A stretch of 34,631 bases of DNA from Oscillospiraceae bacterium (GTDB lineage Bacteria; Bacillota; Clostridia; Oscillospirales; CAG-272). How positions within the stretch are numbered: position 1 is the first letter of the stretch; each line of letters opens with the position of its first letter. The notes beneath the pieces are model-generated. The model was given only the letters and a program-made list of their open reading frames with translations. It did not search any database and had not been told where the DNA came from. The DNA lies in NCBI GenBank assembly GCA_015064545.1, contig SVSA01000015.1, positions 1 to 34,631 of the forward strand. The letters run 5' to 3'. Made by a program: the position numbers and the translations under genes. Of this stretch, positions 24,119-29,630 are shown in pieces.

Positions 24119-25278
24119 AATCCGTTCCCTTTTTGCCTGCCGATATTCTGATTCCCAAAACCGATGCCCGTCGCTGGGCGGTTGTCGCCTGTGACCAATA
24201 TACCTCCGAGCCTGCCTATTGGGAGGCTGTGGATGCCGAGGTCGGCGATGCTCCCTCGACGCTTCGGATCACGCTTCCCGAGGTATATCTTGAGAAAGAG
24301 GATGTGGCCGAGCGAATTGATACCATCAACCGTACGATGGACGACTATCTGTCGCGTGGGCTCTTTACCCTTTATCCCGATGCTATGGTTCTGGTCGAGC
24401 GTACCTTGGCCGACGGACGGGTGCGCCGCGGACTGGTTGGTGCGGTCGATCTGACGGCCTACGACTATGCGGCAGACTCCCATTCGCCCATTCGTGCGAC
24501 TGAGGGTACCGTGCTTTCCCGTATCCCGCCCCGCGTGGCGATTCGCCGTGATGCTCCGCTGGAGCTGCCCCATATTATGATCCTGATTGATGATCCCGAG
24601 CAGACCGTGATTCCGAAGCAATCGGACGGCAAGGTGCTGTATGATACCGATTTGATGCAGAACGGCGGCCATTTGCGCGGTCGACTGTTAGCGAAGGAAG
24701 CCATCGATTCTGTGCTTGCGGCGCTTGCCAAGCAGGCGGAAACCAAGGAGCTGCTGTTTGCGATGGGCGATGGCAATCATTCGCTGGCCACCGCCAAGGC
24801 CTGCTATCGGGAGGACTGTCCCGCCTCGCGCTATGCCTTGGCCGAAATTGTGAATATTCACGATCCGGCGCTCGACTTTGAGCCGATTTACCGGATTCTG
24901 TTCGGTGTCGATCCCGAAGCGCTGCTTACGGAAGCCAAGGCGCACTTTGCCTCCCATACGGAGCATTCGGTGACCTGCTTCTTTGACGGCAAAACCGATG
25001 CCTTCTCTGTGGATGGCTTGGTAGCCGGCGTGTTGCAGGAGTTTTTGGATGCCTATGTGGCGGCACATCCCGAGGCTACGGTCGATTATATTCACGGTGA
25101 AGAATCCCTGAAGGCGCTGTCAGCCCGTCCCGATGCGGTTGGCTTCCTGTTCGAGGGGATTGCCAAACACGAGCTCTTTCCCTATGTGGAGGCTCACGGT
25201 GCCTTACCCCGCAAAACCTTCTCGATGGGAGAGGCGCACGATAAGCGGTATTACATGGAGTGCCGCAAAATCCGATAA
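24115..25278 (+). CDS. DUF1015 family protein
   Basis: 387 residues; ATG at 24115 shares four bases with the Nudix stop, with AAAGGAG upstream. The hallmarks of DUF1015 are visible: 'VVACDQYTSEPAYW' near the N-terminus, 'FAMGDGNHSLATAKACY' in the middle and 'YIHGEESLKALS' and 'KTFSMGEAHDKRYYME' at the end. The family is related to ParB/Srx-fold proteins including an archaeal serine kinase; a kinase or nucleotide-using role is possible but unproven here. It ends nine bases before a strong bidirectional terminator. Confidence 0.9.
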   Translation: MKSVPFLPADILIPKTDARRWAVVACDQYTSEPAYWEAVDAEVGDAPSTLRITLPEVYLEKEDVAERIDTINRTMDDYLSRGLFTLYPDAMVLVERTLADGRVRRGLVGAVDLTAYDYAADSHSPIRATEGTVLSRIPPRVAIRRDAPLELPHIMILIDDPEQTVIPKQSDGKVLYDTDLMQNGGHLRGRLLAKEAIDSVLAALAKQAETKELLFAMGDGNHSLATAKACYREDCPASRYALAEIVNIHDPALDFEPIYRILFGVDPEALLTEAKAHFASHTEHSVTCFFDGKTDAFSVDGLVAGVLQEFLDAYVAAHPEATVDYIHGEESLKALSARPDAVGFLFEGIAKHELFPYVEAHGALPRKTFSMGEAHDKRYYMECRKIR

Positions 25279-25287
25279 CCGAAAACG

Positions 25288-25319
25288 AAAGGCCGAAGCC
25301 TGTCAGGGCTTCGGCCTTT
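25288..25319. terminator. Bidirectional intrinsic terminator between convergent genes
   Basis: 13-bp perfect stem AAAGGCCGAAGCC/GGCTTCGGCCTTT with a 6-nt loop. On the minus strand it is followed by CGTTTTCGG. It ends the DUF1015 gene and the cysteine-rich gene. Confidence 0.93.
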
Positions 25320-25330
25320 ATGAGGCGGGA

Positions 25331-25651
25331 TCAGCGGCAACCGCAATGGTTGTTGCCGCGACAGCCGCAACCGCAATGGCCGGAAAGCGAATTGTCAAGA
25401 CCGCGGAGAATACGGAAAGCGGTATTGACAAAGCCATCGGCCGCACAGCCGAGCAGGTTGTTGCTGCAACCGCAGGTGTTTCCGCAGCCACAGTCGCCGA
25501 CACCGCCGACTTGGTTGTTATCACAGCCGCAGCTGTTGTTTCCGACGTAGTTGTCATTACAACCGCAGCTGTTGTTACCGATCTGGTTGTTATGACAGCC
25601 GTCGTTGTCGCCGTCGTAATGATAAGCGTGGTATCTGTTGCAAGAGAGCAT
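25331..25651 (-). CDS. Cysteine/asparagine/glycine-rich small protein with CGC repeats
   Basis: The start is set at the ATG at 25651 (MLSCNRYHAYHYDGDNDG) rather than the track start at 25723; GAAAGG and GAAAGA lie upstream but the ribosome binding site is not strong. 106 residues with 16 cysteines, mostly as CGC pairs within Asn/Gly-rich repeats ('NNQIGNNSCGC', 'NYVGNNSCGC', 'HCGCGCRGNNHCGC'). A more ordinary stretch 'FVNTAFRILRGLDNSL' interrupts them. No signal peptide or TM helix. The pattern suits metal binding or a cross-linked structural, perhaps spore-coat, protein; it lies about 0.8 kb from cotJABC. Family not recognised. The overlapping plus-strand Ala/Val-rich ORF is its shadow. Confidence 0.75.
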   Translation of the reverse strand: MLSCNRYHAYHYDGDNDGCHNNQIGNNSCGCNDNYVGNNSCGCDNNQVGGVGDCGCGNTCGCSNNLLGCAADGFVNTAFRILRGLDNSLSGHCGCGCRGNNHCGCR

Positions 25652-25679
25652 TCTTTCTGTCTGCCTTTCCTTGAGTGTT

Positions 25680-25704
25680 CCGAGACACCGTTTGGTGTTC
25701 TCGG
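25680..25704 (-). promoter_or_regulatory. Hairpin in the leader of the cysteine-rich gene
   Basis: CCGAGACACC pairs with GGTGTTCTCGG (one-base bulge) around a 4-nt loop, about 30 nt upstream of the ATG at 25651. It lacks a T-run and could affect translation or stability. Confidence 0.4.
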
Positions 25705-25768
25705 TACAGCATATGCCGTCCACGCAGTTTCGTTACCGAGGATTAGTCAAAAAAAGTCGAATTACCGA

Positions 25769-25796
25769 TTGCTTTTTCGAAAAACTATGCTATAAT
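25769..25796 (+). promoter_or_regulatory. Promoter of yhbY
   Basis: TTGCTT, 16-nt spacer, perfect TATAAT, about 45 nt before the yhbY start. Confidence 0.7.
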
Positions 25797-25841
25797 ATTA
25801 TCGAATCTCACCGAACACTACCGATCAAGAAAGGATTCATC

Positions 25842-26114
25842 ATGACAGGAAAAGAACGTGCTGCCTTCCGTGCCATGGCCAACAGTCTGCAGACCATTCA
25901 GCAGGTTGGTCATAACGGAATTGGCGAAGAACTGATAAAAAATATCGATGCGGCCCTGACCGCCCGCGAGCTGATTAAGCTCCGCGTTCTCGAGACCTGC
26001 CCCCATACCGCGCGCGAAGCGGCGGATATCTTAGCCGAAGCAACCGGCGCCGAGGTTATTCAGGTGATCGGCTACCGCTTTGTCCTGTACCGCAAAAATC
26101 CCGATAAGGAATAA
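25842..26114 (+). CDS. yhbY: YhbY-type RNA-binding protein (CRM domain)
   Basis: 90 residues; ATG at 25842 with AAAGGA upstream. The whole protein is one CRM domain: 'RAMANSLQTIQQVGHNGIGEELIKNIDAALTARELIKLRVLE', then 'EAADILAEATGAEVIQVIGYRFVLYRK'. The VGHNG loop corresponds to the GxxG RNA-contact loop. The family binds pre-50S ribosomal subunits and helps assembly. In many Firmicutes it is followed by nadD; here it is not, and a terminator lies about 180 nt downstream. Confidence 0.95.
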   Translation: MTGKERAAFRAMANSLQTIQQVGHNGIGEELIKNIDAALTARELIKLRVLETCPHTAREAADILAEATGAEVIQVIGYRFVLYRKNPDKE

Positions 26115-26429
26115 TTCGAACGGCGTTTTCTATGGGAGGATACCCTATGATCCCGGCGCTCCTTCCTTTGTCTATCAGGGAAAGCCGGGCATTTTCTTTG
26201 CGGTTGAGCTGGGCGTACTCTTGCAGCCATTTTGCCCGCCTACCTGTATTTATGGCTGTTTTACGGCATCTGATGCCGCTTTTGGTAAGAAACACGGTGC
26301 TGTCCCACGGGGGACGCACCGTGTCTTTTGCTTTTTGGGAATCTGGAACCTTTTGCTTCTCTGTCCATATACTGATCGTAGCAGTCGCGATGATTGCAAA
26401 AACTGAAAAAGGAACAGTGAATACACGAT
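26115..26429. other. Intergenic stretch after yhbY with a strong terminator; no confident gene
   Basis: Between yhbY and cotJA. An ATG at 26147 has a good GGGAGG 7 nt upstream and opens a 98-codon frame (to 26443), but that frame runs through the strong terminator at 26292 and into cotJA and looks like no family, so it is not called. A CATATACT near 26366 could be part of a sporulation sigma-E-type -10, but no convincing -35 was found. Confidence 0.5.
26292..26337 (+). terminator. Intrinsic terminator downstream of yhbY
   Basis: ACACGGTGC/GCACCGTGT (9 bp) extended by GTCCC/GGGAC with an ACGG loop, then TCTTTTGCTTTTT. Confidence 0.93.
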
Positions 26430-26699
26430 ATGGACAGAAATAACCGTTACGCCAGACGCTGTGGCGTACCGACCGACGCCCGTTCCGGTGAGAGGAGACT
26501 CGGAGGGGAGAGGGTGTCTTCGCCGATGCCGTCTGCCCCGACCGACCGTTGCCTCTGCGACAGTCAGCCGATCGCCTTGGCAATGTCATATGTCAAGAAG
26601 CAGCCCTATGATGGGGTGTTTGATGCCGGAAGAGCATGGCAGCATGGCACACTCTTTCCGTCGCTCGTCATGCCGTATGTGGGAGGTCGATCACGATGA
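26430..26699 (+). CDS. cotJA: CotJA, spore coat associated protein
   Basis: 89 residues. The C-terminal half 'LAMSYVKKQPYDGVFDAGRAWQHGTLFPSLVMPY' matches the CotJA pattern (LAxAYVPxQ...YD...A...GTLFPxLxxPY). The N-terminal 45 residues are low-complexity and Arg/Ser-rich, without family signal, so the exact start is uncertain; AAGGAA lies rather far upstream. The stop overlaps the cotJB start (ATGA), the usual coupling of this operon. The competing ORF at 26461 in another frame is a shadow. Expected to be expressed in the mother cell during sporulation. Confidence 0.85.
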   Translation: MDRNNRYARRCGVPTDARSGERRLGGERVSSPMPSAPTDRCLCDSQPIALAMSYVKKQPYDGVFDAGRAWQHGTLFPSLVMPYVGGRSR

Positions 26700-26983
26700 A
26701 TAACGGATATACCAACCGAAACAGCGCCATGAGCCGCAAGGAGCTGTGGGATGCCATCGGATCGGTCAGCTTTGCCATGGATGAGCTCCGTCTTTTCCTT
26801 GATACGCATCCCGATTGTGCTGAGGCACTGTCGCTCTTTAGCGAGTACAGCAACGCAAGACACGAGCTTCTTGTCCGCTATACGCAGACCTTTGGACCGT
26901 TGGATTCCTATACGCCGGGAACCGAAAACGGCTGGACCTGGAATTGCGGGCCGATGCCTTGGAGCACGGAGGTGATGGACTAA
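26696..26983 (+). CDS. cotJB: CotJB, spore coat protein
   Basis: The start is the ATG at 26696 with GGGAGG upstream; 95 residues. 'WDAIGSVSFAMDELRLFLDTHPDCAEALSLF', 'FGPLDSY' and the ending 'WTWNCGPMPW' are the characteristic CotJB segments. It overlaps cotJA by four bases and cotJC by one (TAATG), so the three are one translationally coupled operon. In Bacillus the CotJ proteins form an inner-coat layer. Confidence 0.93.
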   Translation: MNNGYTNRNSAMSRKELWDAIGSVSFAMDELRLFLDTHPDCAEALSLFSEYSNARHELLVRYTQTFGPLDSYTPGTENGWTWNCGPMPWSTEVMD

Positions 26984-27576
26984 TGTGGGGTTATGAAAAA
27001 CGCTTGCAATATCCGGTGAATATCAAAAAGCCCGATGCCCGCGCGGCCAAGGTGATTCTGACACAGTACGGCGGCCCCGACGGTGAGCTCGGTGCCTCCT
27101 TGCGCTATCTCTCGCAACGCTTTGCGATGCCGAATGCCAGAGTAGCCGGTCTTTTGACCGATATCGGCACCGAAGAATTGGCCCATTTGGAAATTATCGG
27201 TGCGATTGTGGCACAGTTAACGCGCCATCTTTCCACCGATGAGATCATTCGACAGGGCTTTGATGCTTACTTTGTCGATCATACCGTCGGCATTTATCCC
27301 GCCTCGGCTGCCGGTGTGCCCTTTACGGCTGCTTATCTGCAGTCCAAGGGCGATCCGATTACCGATTTGATCGAGGATATGGGGGCCGAGCAAAAGGCAC
27401 GTACCACCTATGATAATATTCTGAAATTAGTGGACGATCCCGATATCATCGATCCGATCCGCTTCCTGCGCCAACGCGAGATTGTGCATTTTCAGCGCTT
27501 CGGCGAACGAGTACAATCAAGGTGGAATGAGTGCGGAGCTGCTGACAAAAAAATGAAGAGATACAAATCGTTTTAG
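26983..27576 (+). CDS. cotJC: CotJC, spore coat manganese-catalase-like protein
   Basis: The start is the ATG at 26983 with GGAGGTGA upstream; 197 residues. It belongs to the manganese catalase family: ligand-type motifs 'EELAHLEIIG', 'DMGAEQKARTTYDNIL' and 'REIVHFQRFGE' supply the Glu and His residues of the di-manganese site. 'YPVNIKKPDARAAKVILTQYGGPDGELGASLRYLSQR' is the typical CotJC N-terminus. The last residues (DKKMKRYKSF) are atypical and lie inside a terminator stem; the stop TAG is in the loop. Base composition changes to AT-rich immediately after, so the C-terminus may have been altered at an insertion boundary. Confidence 0.93.
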   Translation: MWGYEKRLQYPVNIKKPDARAAKVILTQYGGPDGELGASLRYLSQRFAMPNARVAGLLTDIGTEELAHLEIIGAIVAQLTRHLSTDEIIRQGFDAYFVDHTVGIYPASAAGVPFTAAYLQSKGDPITDLIEDMGAEQKARTTYDNILKLVDDPDIIDPIRFLRQREIVHFQRFGERVQSRWNECGAADKKMKRYKSF

Positions 27577-27591
27577 ATTTGTATCTCTTTT
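27556..27591 (+). terminator. Intrinsic terminator overlapping the cotJC stop codon
   Basis: Perfect 14-bp stem AAGAGATACAAATC/GATTTGTATCTCTT with a GTTTTA loop containing the start of the TAG stop, followed by TTC. Confidence 0.8.
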
Positions 27592-27872
27592 CAATCTATA
27601 AAATCAAGAGGACTCTGCTCAACAGCAGAGTCCTTATTATTTTGTCAAAACCTCACCTATCAGCTAAAAAACCAATAAGAGAATTTTTTACACTTGTCGG
27701 GTGATTGTCAAAATATCATCATACCATACTTTGACCATATCCTAAAAACATTTGCCTTTAGAAATAAAAATTAAGAATCCATAGCTACCTCCATTCTAAA
27801 TTCCCCACCGCAAATATATTATAGTACATTTTATGCTGGTTGTCAAGTATTTGTTGAAATTAATTTGCAAAT
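27577..27872. other. AT-rich intergenic region at the island edge
   Basis: No gene seen. It contains the second terminator at 27609 and otherwise AT-rich unstructured sequence; the sharp drop in GC begins here. Confidence 0.6.
27609..27641 (+). terminator. Second tandem intrinsic terminator
   Basis: 11-bp perfect stem AGGACTCTGCT/AGCAGAGTCCT with a CAAC loop, then TATTATTTTG. Confidence 0.9.
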
Positions 27873-28700
27873 TTAATTTACAAAACGTGTATTTGAATTT
27901 TCTTCGCCTTCAAAATCCCAAGATAACAAATATTTATAACCCCACACTGGATATTCTTCGGAGATAGATAATGTTCTTGTTTGAACATCATAATGCATAC
28001 GTGAAGTTTTTGGTTTGTTTTCATAATCCTCACTATAAATTGGATTATCAGATGAATAATTGTCAAAAATCTTATATTTTAAATTTATTGGAGTTACATC
28101 ATTACTAAATACGACTTTGAGAACCAATTTCTTCGTTTTATGTATGATATTGGATGACAGAAAAGGTAAGGCTTTTTTATCAGGATCTTTCAAATTATCA
28201 ATTTGAATTTGAATTTTCCTCTCAGAAGACTTTGCCATAGGGTCAAAGTTAATACTATAACAATGCCAGTTTTCTTCGCGTTTTAATATCATTTGGCTAT
28301 CACAAGTAAAACACCTTATAGAAATATCATCAAGTTTTTGTTCAACAGACCATTTGAACTTGTCTGAAAAAGAGGATATATCGTTAGTATTTGCCTTTAT
28401 TTTATGAGTTTTAGTATATTTCAATTCAGTACGATTAACATATTGATATACACATTCTTTTTCAAGAACGGTAAATGATTTTCTTGTAAAAAGGTATTTA
28501 ATTCTACTATTTAAGCCATACCTTGCATTAAAGTGAGAGAAAACAATTGCAAGTACAATTAAAACAATAGTAATGACGAGAAAGATGATAGCAATATTGG
28601 AAATATATAAGCTCATTGATTTTATGGATTTAATGGCTATATCTCCAATAGTTATCAAGCCCGACACTAAACTAATCCAATATAGAATCTTATTTCCCAT
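27873..28700 (-). CDS. Two-TM membrane protein with large soluble domain, unknown family
   Basis: The start is set at the ATG at 28700 with GGGGAG 7 nt upstream, rather than the upstream GTG at 28715. 275 residues. Two hydrophobic segments lie at about 5-22 and 33-58 ('ISNIAIIFLVITIVLIVLAIVF'); the remaining 215 residues are soluble and beta-rich, with Trp/Asp-rich segments ('NWHCYSINFDPMAKSSERK', 'YPVWGYKYLLSWDFEG'). The start overlaps the stop of the deformylase-like gene (TAATG), so the two are translated together. The AT-rich composition differs from the backbone. Family not recognised; a membrane-linked effector or sensor is possible. Confidence 0.75.
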   Translation of the reverse strand: MGNKILYWISLVSGLITIGDIAIKSIKSMSLYISNIAIIFLVITIVLIVLAIVFSHFNARYGLNSRIKYLFTRKSFTVLEKECVYQYVNRTELKYTKTHKIKANTNDISSFSDKFKWSVEQKLDDISIRCFTCDSQMILKREENWHCYSINFDPMAKSSERKIQIQIDNLKDPDKKALPFLSSNIIHKTKKLVLKVVFSNDVTPINLKYKIFDNYSSDNPIYSEDYENKPKTSRMHYDVQTRTLSISEEYPVWGYKYLLSWDFEGEENSNTRFVN

Positions 28701-29257
28701 TAACACTCTCCCCACAGTTTATTTACAATTTCTGTTGCGATTAAATTCGGACGTCCATGATAATCATCAACACAACTGCAATGTTCCGTAGATACATGAC
28801 AAATTCCATTTAAATGATCAATTTCATGCTGAAAAACAGTGCTTTTAAATCCTTCTATTGTTTCCTCTATTTCTTCTCCCATTACGTTTTGATATCGAAC
28901 TTTAATTTTTTTATAACGTTGCGTGGTTACAATTGCATCTGGAAAACTCAAACATACTTCTTTTGATTCAGTTAGTTCCCCAATTCCTTGGTATTCGGGA
29001 TTTATAAGAACAATAGGGTTTTTGCCATCCCTTTTGGTATCTATAACACAAATTCTTATAAGTAAGCCAACCTGGTTCGCAGCCAATCCTACGCCTGTTG
29101 GATTAGAGTACAATGTTTCAAACATATCGTGAACAATTTTCTTTAATGAAAATTGAGGATAGTTTTTAATATCAATTTCACGGGCACGTTCGAACAAAAC
29201 AGACTCTCTTAAAGCCAGATCATCTTTAAATATTTGAATTACTGTTAATGCTGCCAT
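28700..29257 (-). CDS. Peptide deformylase-like metalloenzyme (accessory)
   Basis: 185 residues; AGGAGG 8 nt before the ATG at 29257. All three deformylase motifs are seen: I 'GVGLAANQ' (55-62), II 'EVCLS' (100-104, with Val where Gly is usual in EGCLS) and III 'HEIDH' (144-148). C102, H144 and H148 would bind the metal and E145 act as base. Housekeeping deformylases remove formyl groups from nascent proteins and usually sit beside fmt; here the gene is in an AT-rich island, overlapping a membrane protein gene. It may be a second deformylase with a specialised substrate. Confidence 0.88.
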   Translation of the reverse strand: MAALTVIQIFKDDLALRESVLFERAREIDIKNYPQFSLKKIVHDMFETLYSNPTGVGLAANQVGLLIRICVIDTKRDGKNPIVLINPEYQGIGELTESKEVCLSFPDAIVTTQRYKKIKVRYQNVMGEEIEETIEGFKSTVFQHEIDHLNGICHVSTEHCSCVDDYHGRPNLIATEIVNKLWGEC

Positions 29258-29285
29258 AACTTATACCTCCTATTTTTGTATAATT

Positions 29286-29314
29286 ATTATACCATATTTT
29301 ACTACAAAAATCAA
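29286..29314 (-). promoter_or_regulatory. Promoter of the deformylase-like operon
   Basis: Minus strand: TTGATT, 17-nt spacer, perfect TATAAT, about 30 nt before the ATG at 29257. Confidence 0.8.
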
Positions 29315-29382
29315 CATAATTAGCAGAAATTTTTGGTTAAAATTTTTATGTTTAATATCTTATTTAAAATTCTCCACTTATC

Positions 29383-29411
29383 TTGATTTATTCATAAAAA
29401 TGTGGTATACT
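29383..29411 (+). promoter_or_regulatory. Promoter of the structured leader and Ltp/LRR lipoprotein gene
   Basis: TTGATT, 17-nt spacer, TATACT. The expected start site, about 7 nt downstream, falls at about 29418, the first base of the closing helix of the leader RNA. Confidence 0.8.
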
Positions 29412-29417
29412 AATACT

Positions 29418-29615
29418 GCTAAACCAACTTAATAACTTCAAAAGACACCTGTTTTTCTATGGGGATACTATACCCTTTTTGTCTTTTACATAGTGAATTT
29501 GATAAAAATGCAAATTCCGCTTGTAAAAGACAGGGTGATCTTGTTATTTCAAGTTGGTTTAGCGACTTGGAGTTTGCGTTTTTTGTGCGTTGGCTCCGGT
29601 CAGCGCACTTTTTAA
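29418..29615 (+). ncRNA. Candidate structured leader RNA (riboswitch- or attenuator-like), undescribed
   Basis: The element is closed by GCTAAACCAACTT (29418-29430) paired with AAGTTGGTTTAGC (29551-29563), extended by AATAAC/GTTATT across a 2-nt bulge to 19 bp. Inside, TGTCTTTTACA (29480-29490) pairs perfectly with TGTAAAAGACA (29522-29532), extended outward by TACCC/GGGTG across a 4-nt bulge and inward by GAATTT/AAATTC. The single-stranded part 29437-29470 would lie in one large internal loop. It is followed by an intrinsic terminator (29585) and then the AGGAGG of the lipoprotein gene. TTGGAG (29566-29571) can pair with CTCCGG (29594-29599), an alternative that would open the terminator. 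I do not recognise any known riboswitch core. Confidence 0.65.
29585..29615 (+). terminator. Intrinsic terminator directly upstream of the lipoprotein ribosome binding site
   Basis: GTGCGTTGGC/GTCAGCGCAC (10 bp with G-U pairs) around a TCCG loop, then TTTTTAATTTC. It lies within the leader, six bases before AGGAGG, as in attenuated genes. Confidence 0.8.
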
Positions 29616-29630
29616 TTTCAGGAGGACAGT

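Larger units (their letters stand above)
29258..29630. other. Divergent intergenic region holding two promoters and a structured leader RNA
   Basis: About 370 bp between the deformylase-like gene (minus) and the Ltp/LRR lipoprotein gene (plus). The contents are annotated separately: a promoter in each direction, a 146-nt helix-closed RNA element and a terminator. The track ORF 29459-29710 starts inside the element and is not supported. Confidence 0.8.

Noticed and set aside
25331-25651. Possible CRISPR-like or tandem DNA repeat in the CGC-rich region
   Set aside because: Repeats are irregular and in phase with codons; they reflect the protein repeats.
25133-25795. Plus-strand Ala/Val-rich 220-aa ORF
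   Set aside because: Crosses the bidirectional terminator; its low-complexity part is the antisense of the CGC repeats.
26147-26443. 98-aa ORF with a good ribosome binding site between yhbY and cotJA
   Set aside because: Reads through a strong terminator and into cotJA, and resembles no protein family; kept only as a note in the intergenic entry.
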